In this document: positions 20,762 to 33,800 of the stretch, piece after piece
Layout: the number at the start of each line of letters is the position of its first letter
Numbering within the stretch: position 1 is the stretch's first letter
DNA from: Azorinus chamasolen
Taxonomy: Eukaryota > Mollusca > Bivalvia > Cardiida > Solecurtidae
Assembly (NCBI GenBank): GCA_963576725.1
Contig: OY755241.1
Coordinates: 75,181,001 to 75,245,000, forward strand
DNA length: 64,000 nucleotides
Direction of reading: 5' to 3'
Position numbers and translations under genes: made by a program
Notes under the pieces: model-generated
Told to the model about the DNA's origin: nothing
The model's database searches: none
The model's input: only the letters and a program-made list of their open reading frames with translations

Positions 20762-21103
20762 TTTACCCATAGTTTATACCAAATTTGAATACCTACTGAA
20801 TATTCATGGACAAAATAGTTGTAATGAGATATGGAAGGTAGAACATTATAGCCATTTTAGAAAGTAAAGTAACAAATCTTTTAAAGCAAACAGAGTAAAT
20901 CCAGATCAGACGACTCCGATAGGAGCCGTCTGATCAGGGTCTGCTCTGTTTGCTTATGAAATAATATAGAAATGACTCTACACTTTCTGCCATTGATAAC
21001 ATTTTCTGTGTTCATATACCATTATAAAACAACAATAATCAAATCTAATCAATATTCATGGTGTCATTTATTTTAAAATGAATATTCATAGAGTAAAGGG
21101 ATA
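20762..21103. mobile_element. Hybrid MITE: A left half, B right half
   Basis: A-type internal sequence (TTGAATACCTACTGAATATT, AAAGTAACAAATC) up to a complete hairpin (GCTCCGATAGGAGC), then B-type sequence to ATTCATAGAGTAAAGGGATAA. It lies just past the gene's stop codon. Confidence 0.75.
21067..21072 (-). promoter_or_regulatory. Pcl: Possible poly(A) signal AATAAA
   Basis: The minus strand reads AATAAA about 100 nt past the stop codon. It lies inside an A/B hybrid MITE, so the transcript may end within a transposon. No other AATAAA lies between it and the stop. Confidence 0.35.
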
Positions 21104-21170
21104 ATTAGAATTTCAAAATACATTTCTCATCTACAGCCCTGACACTAGCTCACATACAGAGCATTGCACA

Positions 21171-21800
21171 TTACACATCCCAGTCAACCAGGTACTCCAT
21201 ATAAGCGGACCCTCCCGCTCTCTTTCCCATTATATAAAACCCTTTCCCATATCCAGTCCTATCAAACGCGCAGAAATAATTTCCACAGCTTGTTTTCACC
21301 TTCTTCACACTAATTTCTGTTTTGACTGCTTGTGTTTCTATTATATTTGGAGGCGCATTGGCTTTAAGACTAACTCTTCGGCTGCTACGACGACCAATGG
21401 ACCCTGTCTCACTTTGGTCTTTCTCTACTTGGACGGACTTCTTGCTGCGATTTTTCTTGTTAATGTCAGGCATTGGTGGTGTGGACGAGTTGCTAGTGCT
21501 TGGACTGATGGGCTCGACTTTTTCTAAGATCGGTGGACCCTCGGAACCAAATTCCTCTAGGTCTACACTATCAATGATGTTACTAGACATGGTTTGATAA
21601 CTGGCCCATATATCCTTCAGTTTGTTCATCTCATTTCTCTCGTCTTCAATTTCAATATCTGTCTTAAATGGATGATTACAGCCTGAGAAAGATGTCTGTC
21701 GGGGTATAAGGCGATCAAGCAAAGGGAGTTTCACACGGGATTTACGCAATGGTGATTTCGGTGGTCCCTGAGATTTGGATGGACTGTTGGTCCCTTCAAC
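21171..21800 (-). CDS. Pcl: Polycomb-like exon 16, C-terminal linker and chromo-like domain, stop
   Basis: The acceptor AATATTTTCAG precedes GTTGAAGGGACC. 209 codons and TAA. Residues 919-1070 are Ser/Pro/Lys-rich with SPLRKSR and SRRVSLK. The last 50 or so residues, with [20 protein letters not shown], match the C-terminal chromo-like domain that binds SUZ12 in vertebrate family members. The protein ends two residues after DW. Confidence 0.92.
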   Translation of the reverse strand, partial: VEGTNSPSKSQGPPKSPLRKSRVKLPLLDRLIPRQTSFSGCNHPFKTDIEIEDERNEMNKLKDIWASYQTMSSNIIDSVDLEEFGSEGPPILEKVEPISPSTSNSSTPPMPDINKKNRSKKSVQVEKDQSETGSIGRRSSRRVSLKANAPPNIIETQAVKTEISVKKVKTSCGNYFCAFDRTGYGKGFYIMGKRAGGSAYMEYLVDWDV

Positions 21801-24800
21801 CTGAAAATATCACAAGAATATTATCTGTACATGATTAACCCTGAACTCCATGACTATTCATGTATAAAATAACGACATCATGAATATTAATAATGGCACA
21901 TAATAATCACATAATTTTTATAATACCGTATATCTCCGGTCATAAGTCGAAGTTTTCAGACCCAAAAATCACCTTCAGAAACCTGTCTCGACTTATGGCT
22001 GTATCCTAGCTAGGTTAAGAAAAAGAAAGTTGAGCAAAAATCAAAACAGAAGTTCAATTTTCAATCACGAAACTTACGACACTCCCTTGAATAACACTTC
22101 CAGTCAACAAGTTCAAAACCATGTTCTCCTTTGAAAATTTGCCACTTCAGCATGCTACATAGACAGAATAATGGATTTTTGTGTTGAAACTGATATTTGT
22201 GCTGTTTATTATGATTAAAGTCCATTAATATGCCTTTGGAAATAATTTGAAACTGCCAGCGTTCCTACTGACTATTGCAGAAAATGGCGCTCACTTTATA
22301 CAAGGGAGGCAATTCTTTTGATGTAACAGCATCAATATCTTCATTGAAATGAATGGTGCAATCACTTTTATGCTTGAACTTTTTGCATATTTTTGTAAGC
22401 TGTTTCAGATTATCTCATTTTCTCTCAATATCATCACTATTTAACTAGTTTTAATGTAAAACTCGGGAAGTTTGACTAACTGTGAACCTTCGTCAATCAT
22501 TATAAAGACAAACAAAGGAAAGTGACTTCACAGGGTCAAATCAGCGTTTCAGTAATTTATTTCAATGTTTGGCAGTATTAATGTGCGAATTTTCACACTC
22601 TATGAAGATGGCCATCGATACAGGTGTCATAATCCAGTAAATGTGCATGTACACCTGGAATGGACTAGAATTACTATGGATTAAATTTTGACTAATGAAA
22701 ATACAGCTAGATTTTTGCCGAGCCAATGAAAATGTGAGGGTCTCTGGGGTAAAAAAAAGGTGGAAAAGGCTATCTAAACAACAATAATAATATTCTGCAC
22801 ACTGACACAGGACCGCTGATAGACATCCAAAATAATTTTTCTGCAACGTCAGATATATTTGTATAACAAATCTCAAACAAATACAGTTACTTCCCTTGGA
22901 TAATTGCAGCCTTTTGTAAACACTGAACAAACGTGACAGTTAAGCCAAATTTGTTTCGAAATATTTATAAACTTTGATATTTCTTTGATTATAAACTGCT
23001 TCTTGACACTCACTGACAAATAATATAAGTGTAACCAATGAACTTTGGAAGTAGTTCCAAACGTTATGTGATTTTTGTCTCAAACGCTACAGAAGGATCT
23101 ACGTGAAAAATATGACTCGACATATGAAAGGGTCAAGGTAAAATTCTTGGATCTGAGGGTCAAAACACCACCCTGACTTATGGCCTGACTCGCACTATGG
23201 CCGAAGATATACGGTAGCACATCGCCATTGTAGAAACTGCAGAATCATATATAGTTGAATTCGATATCTTGAATACGGATAACTCAAACTTCGAGATAAC
23301 TCAAACTTAAAGTTCGCTCCTTCCAAAACCTTACAATACAAAATTGCTCTAAAATGTATCACTACGCATATCTAGAAACACATTGAACAGCTTAATGCAG
23401 GTCTACAGTAATGCTGAAATTTGAGAAATTGTCCAGATTACAAATCTGATAACTCAAACTTCCGTTATCTGGAACTAATTTACATGGTCCCTTGAAGTTC
23501 GAGATATCAAAGTTCAACTGTATATATTTATTTTCATTTGCAAACAGAGCAGACCCTAATCTGACAGTTCCAGCATTGCATTCAGTCTGTATTACCCTAG
23601 ACCATTTCTATTTCAAACAAGAGGGCCATGATGACCCTGATATCGCACACCAGACAATCAGTGGAGAAGATTTTCAGTTTTCACTATATTTCTATAGAAA
23701 ATTGGCCACCTTTGGGCAGGCCTCATTTGAACCTAGGGAATTTTAATTACACAAGGAGATACAAAGTTCTGACTAAAGAGATCAACTGACCTCTTAACCC
23801 TTTCACTCATGTTAATGTGTTTTCACGAATTTGCAAACAGAGTAGACCCAGATCAGACGGCTCCTATAAGAGCCGTCTGATCAGGGTCTTCTCTGTTTGT
23901 TAATAGAATCTGAAAGATGTGTCTTTACTTTATAAAATGGCTACAATGTTCCACCTTCCATATTTTACTATAACTATTTTGCTCATTAATATTCAGTGGG
24001 TATTGAAATTTGCAATGAATACAGAACAGGGAAAGGGTTAAATAAGCAACTGTTCCTCTGAACAGGTATGAGTTTTGTTCCAGCTGTGATATAGCCATAG
24101 AATTATAACAACACCATATCTTTATTTCTCAGACCTAGAGATATGAGTAACTGGCGGCATTCTCCGACTTCTAAACCCAGACTCAAGCCAGTCTCCCTTA
24201 GCTAGCATTTAGCCCTGGTTATATACAAGTTTAGTGAACCAGGAAAACCCATCCATATGCATAATTGACCTGTAATTACTGCTAGTCAATATGCTTATGG
24301 CTGGTCACTTCCTGGGCAATTTTGACCCCAGAGGCATAATTTATATAACTTTTGTAGAGGGCCTACAGATGATGCTATGTGCCAAAGATGAACGCTGAGA
24401 ACCCTGTCGATTTAGAGGAGAAGATTTCTAAAGGTTCAAATTGTTGACTGACGACACACGCCGACGGACATAAGGCGATCACAAAAACTCACCCTGAGCA
24501 CGAAAGTGCTCTGGTGAGCTAAAAAGTTCAGAAATCTGTCCTTGTAGAAATCTGTACTCATACAATGTCAGAGCAGTAGATAAGATGCATATTTAGAAAA
24601 TCTAATTGAAATATTTTCTTCATATTTCTCCACCAAACCCTATCTTGCTACAACTCATTCGAATCACCTCTTGGAGGCAGTTTCTCATAATGAGTGGCAG
24701 CAAGAAAAGGTTTGGCGGAGCAAGAAGAGATTGGAATAGATCAGTATGTGTCTTATCTACAGCCGTGTACATGTTGATTACCTTCATTGTTAGAGCATTA

Positions 24801-27800
24801 TCCAGCCTTTTCCTTATGAAGGTGTTTGGACGCAATGGACTGTGACGTATCTGCATGACCGGCGACTTGCTATACACATGGATAAAACAAATGGTCAATC
24901 AGTACATGGATAAAACAAAGGGTCATTCAGTACATAAACAAGTATCCAATTATATATAGGTTAGACTGCATTATGACAAGTCTTCATGAAATAGACTGGG
25001 CGGAGCGTCAGCAAAGCCAGTCTATTTCATGAAGACTTGTCATTTGCAGTCTAACCAATTTAAACCGCCCACTAAATCCAAATAAGGGACACTGTTTACA
25101 AAGCCATGTCACTATGTCAGAAGATTTGTTGATTTTTTTTTTTTTTAAAAATGTGGTTTAAATACAATCAGCTTTATTATTCTATAAACAAACACAGCTG
25201 ATCCTGATAAGACAACTCCTGTAGGCACTATTATATAACTGAAAATGCCAGGTAAAGGGATAATGTTCCTTAGTGTTCGCTTAACCCTTTACTCCATGAA
25301 AACTCATCTTAGAAATGATGACGTCATGAATATTAATTAGCTTAATCTTTAAAATGGCATATTAACATGAGAATGTTTATCAACGCAGAAACTGTAGATT
25401 CAGATTTATAACACAGCAGACCCTGATTAGATGGCTCCTATACACTATTTGCAAATGACATATTTGTGGAGTAAAAGGTTAATCATAAAACGTGCTGATG
25501 TCGATTTAAACCGCCCACTAGATCCAAATAAGGGATATTGTTTCCAAATTTACGTCACTGTGTACATCACTACGTCACTGTTGCTAGTGCTGTCCACGTG
25601 CTGAGTCAATGTTTTAAGCTGTCAGAAACGATAGTCAGCCAATCAAATTTTCTTCACGAGGGTTTCATTTTGGCGGCAATAATCCAGTCTTCACGAAAAA
25701 GGAAAACCTGAATAACCAACTCTGATTGGCCAACGCCACAGAGATTTCAAAAGCTGTGGTTTAAATTTACAGTGATTCATTTTGAAATCTGACATTATGG
25801 GTCCTTGGGACTAACATATTTTGAAACAATGAGTCCCAAACCAAATGAAAGAGTCACAGTAAGTTTTGATCAAATAGTATGAAAAATGTGTTAATAAAAC
25901 CTTAACACTTCTAACAATGAGTCAATGACCTATTATAACTATCATTTTAAGACAAGATGAACTCAAGTTTCAATCTGTCATCCTCGAAATTAACACTGTA
26001 AATGTGCACTGGCAGCAGTCAGAGTCTGTGAAAGACCAACCTGATACACTACCTGTGCTAGCTACTGCTAGGATTCAGTGTTTTATCAAAACAACCTGTC
26101 AATGTCTTTTGATTGTTGTTTAGGGTCTATTTTCTTTTTCTTTTTTGGTAGCATGAAAACATGTTGAGGTGGCTTTCCTCCAAGGTTTTACATCGCAAAG
26201 CAAGAGCAGCGATTGGTTGAGATTACCGGTGCCTTAGTACTTTTTACATCGGTCTAGTCTCAATCAATCAGCAGCTCATTATCGAAGTAGGATAAAATAA
26301 ACGTCTATATGATCCAGACTAAAAATGCCTGACCCAGCATTGATGTGAAAATGACTCAAACTTATTGTTATTGTTTGTTTTGGAGGAATGTTTTTTAGCG
26401 ATTTGTTTTGCATTGCGTCCTTGGGACTGGCATGTCAATGCGTCCTGATGAAATTATTGGCGTTTTTTACGCAGGACACACACCAAAAAGAATCCCTGTA
26501 TTTAATCCATTACCTCATAGGCTCATGTTTTGATATAACCTCTTTGAACAAATCTACCGAAAAGGAGCATTAACTAGAGAAAAGGAAAAGTTTATATTTT
26601 TTTGGAGTTTGAAACCATTGCGACAAGTAGAGCATTTCGAGGCTTTGGTGGAAAACTATTGTAACTCCTTCACTTTGCGAAGGAGTTACAATAGTTTTCC
26701 ACCAAACCCTCGATTTGCTCCTATAGGAGCAAATGTTCTATTTATCACAACGGTTTCACAAAATGATTTTTACAGAGTCGTCAATATGAGGGAATGGGTT
26801 AACCCATTACCTGAGTAGTAAAGGTATTTATGAATTTGCAAACAAGAGTAGACCTAGATCAGACAGCTCATGTAGGAGGGATCTGATCCTGGTCTGCTCC
26901 GTTTGCTTATGGGATAATGTAGATATAATTTTACAAGATTCTATTTTGGCCAAAAATTACTGTGCCCATGTGCAATTCTAGTTTCTGTCATGAGGAAACA
27001 TTCGCCTATTCATATGCCAATATGAAAATTCAGATAATTAACGTTCATGGAGTCACTATTTTTCATATAAAATATCCATCAGATAAAGGGTTAACAGACC
27101 CTTTTCTAGCTATTTTGGGAAAAATGAATTTTTAATAATTGGAAAAACTTTCATGCTTAAAACTCGATGATTTGGAAAGAATTTTTGGTTCAATTTTAAT
27201 TTTATTTTGCATATTTTCAGCATCAAAATTTGGAGTCTAATGGGATTTTTCCCCAAAATTGGGGAAAATATGAACTATTTTGCATTGGGAATGGGTCCTT
27301 TTAATGGACCCATGTAGAGGCCAGAAAAAGGCCTGGTTAATAATAATGTAGACATAAAATATGCCCTCAAGGAACACAGTCCTTAAAGCTCAAGGTATGT
27401 GCCAGTAACAGCATGTTAACCCTTTACTCCATAAATATTCAAGTAAGAAACAAGAGCAGTGTGCTGCACCAACGCTCGTCTGATTTGGTGCTTGTCCAGC
27501 TAAAGTACAGTTGAACTTCGATAACTCGAACTTCAAGGGACCATTCAAATTAGTTCGAGTTAACAGAAGTTCGAGTTATCTGATTTCTGATCTGACCTGC
27601 ATAAAGCTGTCACATATGTTTCTATATGTGTTATACATTTTAGAGCAATTCTGTATTGTAAATTTTGGAAGGACTGAACATTTAGTTCGAGTTATCACAA
27701 AGATGGAGTTATCCAAGTTTGAGATATCGAAAGTCAACTGTATATGATTTAGATACTTTTATAATGACACATGGACACAGGAATTTTATATCATAAACAA

Positions 27801-30800
27801 CAGAGCAGATCCTAAGTAGACAGCTCCTTCTGGAGCCGTCTGGTCTGGGCCTACACAAAGACATAGAAAAGCGTATTTATGGAATAAAGGGTTAACAGAA
27901 ATTAAGGAAACAATAAACTTCATGACTTGCAGCAGATCAATGATCAATATCACTGCAGTTGATGAATACATGCAAATAGTATTCAACAGTTTATCATCTG
28001 TTACTACAGAGCTCAGATACCTACCACTCCATAGGAATGAATACTTTGGATCTTCGGCCTTTGATCTTCAATTTTTTCATAACATCGTCGGACACCTCTG
28101 TTGTTACTGGTAATGTGATGAAGATTCGCGGTGGAGGCACCCTGATACGTAACCCCCACAACATACAAGGCTTTTGCATCTCATTTCCGCTTGAGAATCT
28201 GTAAACAATTAATTCCATTGATATTTAAAATATTTAATCCATTCCTCCATAAGCTATTTTTAGACCCAACCTCTTTGAATAAATCTACCAAAAAGGAGCA
28301 TTTCAGGGTTGCCACAAACTAGAGGAAACAAAATTCCCTGACATAATTTCTAAGTTCTTTCTGTCATGATTTTTGTAAAATTCTTGAAGAATCACAAAAT
28401 ATATAGCAATGAATTTTCCCCGACAATTCCCTGACATTTGCACTATATTTTCAAATTTCCCTGACAGATCTCAAATTTCCCTGACAATTCCCTGACCTTA
28501 AAAAAAATTCAAATTTCCCTGAAGTGTGGTAACCCTGCATTTAACTGAGAAAAGGAATATTCTAGAATTGTGTAGTTTAGAAACCATTGTGATAAATAGA
28601 GCATTTGCTCCTATGGAAATGCTCTATTTATCACAATGGTTTCAAAAAGTGACTTTTACAAAGGCGTATTTATGGAGGAAAAGGTTAATAGGCTGTTTCA
28701 TATTTTACTACTTAACCCTTTGCCTGATGAAGAAATACAGGCTTTATGTATATAAATTAATTTTATAAAATGGCATGAACTTTTTGGTCTTAGTAGGCAC
28801 TGTAGATTTATACTCAATAAGAACACAGAGAGCTACTACAAGACCTGTCTGATCTGTGTCTACTCTTGTTTGCAAATGCTTGAAATATATCTCTACAGAG
28901 CTACAGATAAGGGTGCGTACTCAAATACTAAAATCGTTACTTCCCCACCAAATCCTGTGTTGTGACCACTCTTTAGAATCGTCTCTTCGAGACGATTCTA
29001 AAGAGTGGTCACAATAAAGAGTTTGGTGAAGAAATAAAGAAGTTATACCTGAACAAGATGTGTTTGTGAAACACTATGCCACCTCATATATTTGACCTCT
29101 GACCTTGAAGGATGACCTTGACCTTGACATGTCACCCCTCAAAATGTGCGGCTTTATGAGATACATATGCATGCCAAATATCAAGTCTCTATCTGTACTG
29201 GCTCAAAAGTTAAGACCAATGTTAAGGTTGCGTTAAAGTTACAAAGAAACAGACAATTTGACCTTTGACCCTGAAGGATGACCTTGACCTGGACATGTCA
29301 CCCCTCAAAATGAGCAGCCTCATGATACACAAGCATGCCAAATATCAAGTCTCTATCTCTACTGGTCCAAAAGTTATGGCCAATGTTAAAGTCGGTGATT
29401 TGACCCATATATTTGACCTCTGACCTTGAAGGATGACCTTGACCTTGACATGTCACCCCTCAAAATGTGCGACTTTATGAGATACATGTGCATGCCAAAT
29501 ATCAAGTCTCTATCTGTACTGGCTCAAAAGTTATGACCAATGTTAAAGTTGCTGACAAACAAACAGACAGGGCAAAAACAATATAATATGCCCCCAGATC
29601 TGATCTGGGGGGCATAAAAATACTTGAAAATATTTTAATTTACACACCTTATCTGGAGCTCTATCTCTATCAAGACACTATATTATCTTCTTTCAACAAT
29701 CTAAAAGTGTTGGATGAACTAAACACTTGATCTTCATTAATCATTTCCCAGTTGAATATTGAGATAAGAAATAATGACATTATGAATATTTATTAGCTAA
29801 ATTTTTATAATGGCATATGTTCACAAGATATTTTGGTATAGAATCTGATCTATTATAATTTCATAAGCAAATACAGGAGAACCTGATCAGACGACTCCAA
29901 CAGGATATGGGTCTGTTCTGTTTGCACAGACGTGTAAAGGAGTTTACATGAAGGAAAAAGTCAACTTGGTTTTGCCTTCATTTTTCAGTGAACTCGTCCA
30001 AATATGTACTGTGACGCAATCTACTTTTGAGGGGTGTTCTGAAGTGTTAATAAGCAACTCTAGGCACAAATGTTTAAAACTCCTTCCTACCTGGACTTGT
30101 TATTCTGTAGCGACTCCAATGTCATACGGAGCTTCTCTTCTCTGCCAACTTTCTCATACTGAAACAAACACAAACTTGAGTATACCTCAACACTAGTCAA
30201 TCATCAAAATAGAGTGCATGTATACAAAAGTACTAAGAGTCATTGATTGAACTTGAGAATACCACAGCACTAAAATCAATAATCAAACTTGACCGGTATC
30301 ATATGACAACATATTACATCTGTGTCTGATCCAAACTGACTTGAGAATTGGGGATGCAAGAATGAAAGAAACTAAATGCGAAATGCGAGTGGGTGAACAG
30401 ACATCTTATAACAAGAGCCTATTCCTACACAAGCAACCATGCTTTACACAACCTTTTGGATTAAATTTTAATTTCTGCAGAACTGGACCAACATACAGAA
30501 TCTTCAATAAGTAGGTCAGAGATAGGTTAGTGTTGAACCCTTCTTTGAGACTATTCATACAAGTACAGTTACCAACAAGATCGTTTCTAACATTTTCCAC
30601 ATTTCTTCAACATCTAATTGGTACTAAGAGCTCCAGATAAGATGCATACATTTAAACATGTTCAAGAATAGCTCCTTTATTTCTCCACCAAACAGTACAG
30701 GGTTTGGTGGAGAAATAACAATTTTAGTATTTGGGTTCACACCTTTACCTGTAGCACTGGGCAGAGCTCCAGATAAGATGCGTAAATTTAAACATTTTCA

Positions 30801-33800
30801 AGCATATCTCCTTTGTTTCTCCACCAAACCCTATACTGTTACCACTCTTTAAAATTGTCTCGAAGAGACGATTCTAAAGAGTGGTCACAATATAGGGTTT
30901 GGTGGAGAAATGACAATTTTAGTATTTGGGTATGCACAGTTATCTGTAGCTCTGGTACTGGGTACTCATTAGTTACCTATGTGACACAATTCTTACAAGT
31001 ATCCACAGGACAGTTTCTAATGTTTTCACTATATCTCCACCAACAACCTTAACGAACTCATTAGTACTTCATTTGAGAGGATTCTTATGAGTACCCAAAA
31101 GACAGAAACAGTAATTTTGACTAGAACGACATCTCCCCATATACATTATTGTAGTTTTCATTCAAACATTCGATATAGCATTTAACCTTTTCCCTCATAT
31201 AAATGCCTTTTCATGCCTTTGCAAACAAGAGTTGACCCAGATCACATGCTCCAATAGGAACCAATTTGGATCTGCACTGTTTGCTTATGGAATAATATAG
31301 ATCAAATTTCCGAGTTTCTGCCACAGTAAAATTTGCTTAAGAATGCTGTTAAACAAGAGCCGCATGCTGGGCCAACGCTCGTCTGATTTGGTGCTTGTCC
31401 ACATTACACACTTTTTCTCAAATATCTACCAACCTATGAAGTTTCATGTTGATACCTCATACTTTTTTTTATTATGCTACATGAAAGTTTTTGCACACTG
31501 ACGACAATGATGCCTACACCTACAGCAACGCCAAGACTCCGGGGATCACAATAGCATGATGTTTAAACTTCGAAACAGACGAGCTAAAAATGTGGCTCAT
31601 TAATACTGGTATGGCCATTATTTCCTACATAAGTATTCAACAGAGAAAGGATTGGTTAATGACAATGCTACTGATAATCATGTCACTGAAAACTAAATAT
31701 TTCCCCTCTGTTAATAGTTTCTTACCTTCTGAACCTGCAGTGCTTTCCAGTTTGCGTTTATCCACGGAATGATGTCATTGTCAATATGGAAATACTTCTT
31801 CCTCTTGTTCATCATCACCAGGTTAAACAGAGCTATGTGCATAAGATCCTGCCTGTAAAAGTGTCCAGAGCAATAGATGCAGCTACATACTCATATATTA
31901 ACGCATTACCTCATAGGCTATTTTTAGATACCTTTTTGAATAAATCTACCGAAAAGGAGCATTAACTAGAGAAAAGGAAATTTTTAGAATTTTTTAGTTT
32001 GAAACCATTGTGATAAATCGAGCATTTGCTCCTATAGGAGCAAACGCTCTTTTTATCACAATGGTTTCACAAAGTGACTTTAACAGTCGTCAATATAAGG
32101 GAATGTGTTAAACATCACAATTTCTCCATCAAACCCTTTGTTGTGACCTAGTGGAGACGACTTCTGATGCTTGTGCAAATAGAGTAGACCAAATCATATG
32201 GCTACTAAAGATTTGACTGTGCAGTGTCTGCCATGGCCAGAAAATTATCTGTTCATATGTGGCAATAATGCCATTTCATAAATTCAGCTAATAAATCTTC
32301 ATGATGTCCTTAAACTTTCATCCCATAGATAAGCCTTAAGATGCCTTTGCAAACCGAGAAGACCCAGATTAGACCGCTTCTACAGGAGCTATTTGATCAG
32401 GGTCAGCCTTGTTTGCTTATGAAATCTGATTCTGCAGTTTGAGCCAGGGTCATAATGCTATCATAAACATCCAGCTAATTAATATTGTAAGTCATTTATT
32501 TCTTGAATATTCCTAATGCCACAGGGGACCAGATAAGATGTGTAAATTTCAGACCTTTTCAAAAATATCTCCTTTTGTTCTCCACCAAACACTATGTTGT
32601 GACCACTCTTTAGAATCGTCTCAAAGAAACGATTCTAACAAGTGGTCACAAGATATGGTTCGGTGGAGAAATGATGATTTTAGTATTTGAATATGCACAT
32701 TTATTGTTCTTGATAAAGCAGTGTCTTACCATTCCACGTCGAGTCGTTTCACATACTCCTTGCCAAGGTTGCACATGGTGCAGACAAATATGTAGAAACT
32801 GTCTCCAAACATCAGTGGATACTCCAAACACTGTATACATGCTGAAAGATGTTATATACACAGTACATGTACAGATACAACAAGAACAGTGTGACCTGAA
32901 TTTCCAAAGATGTACTTGTGCTCACACACCACATTTGGCATTCCTATAAGTAGTATAGGAGATGCTTTAAGCAACCACCTGCCCAAAATACCTAATAATT
33001 AACACAATTTAATGGTCGTTATAGAGAGGTTTTATTGTATACCGAAAAAATGCCCAGTTGATACAAAATGAACTATTTTCCTCAATACTTCTAAACTATT
33101 TTTGCACAACAAATATTATCAACCTATTTTAAACAATTAGGAACCTAAAATATAACGCAAATAAATACTAGTGCATCGCTAATAACACAGGCATCTTTGA
33201 TATCAAACAAACAAAAATTTTGTCTTCTCCATCGCTCATTCAAATTGCTTCCTTTCAATATACCTCTTTTCAGCATACGGTTGAACTTCGACATCTCGAA
33301 CTCGGATAATTCAAACTCAGATAACTCAAACAAAACGTTCAGTTCCTCCAAAACTTACAATGCAGAATTGCTCTAAAATGTATTGCTACAGATATCTAGA
33401 AACACGTTACAGCTTAAAACAGGTCTAAAGTAATGCTGAAAGCTCCTACAGGAGCTTTCAGCATTACTTTAGACCTGTATTAAGCTGTGGTCTTGAGAAA
33501 TGGTTCAAGTTAGATATCGGATAACTCGAACTTATGTTGTATCTAACTAATTTGTACAGTCCCTTGAAGTTCGAGTTAACGAAGTTTAACTGTATATACA
33601 AATGATTTATGTAACTTTTAGGCAGTATCTCTATGTATACAACTATATAGAGATGTCCCAGGCAGTATCTCTATGTATACAACTATATAGAGATGTCCCA
33701 GGCTATAACTTTTATATATTTTATATAATGGCATATGAACACAGGAAATTTAGCCACGGACACAGTAGACATGAAACCCCCCCTCTCCCAAGATGCATCT

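Larger units (their letters stand above)
21836..23600 (+). mobile_element. Family B MITE carrying two nested TA elements
   Basis: B left end TTAACCCTGAACTCCATGAC to 21925, resumes at 23215 (TAGCACATCGCCATTG), interrupted again at 23253, resumes at 23521 with GCAAACAGAGCAGACCC and an eroded stem. The right end is not found. Confidence 0.75.

Noticed and set aside
22562..22930. 122-codon minus-strand ORF inside the 1289-bp TA element, considered as transposase
   Set aside because: No DDE/D or helix-turn-helix motifs, Cys/Tyr-rich random composition; treated as chance.
28011..28020. Alternative donor TAG|GTATCT for exon 14
   Set aside because: It would include an in-frame TAG. A truncated isoform is possible, but the TG|GTAGGT donor plus exon 15 restores the frame into exon 16.
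32646..32861. 71-codon minus-strand ORF as a separate gene
   Set aside because: It reads exon 11 in the wrong frame and continues into a D element.
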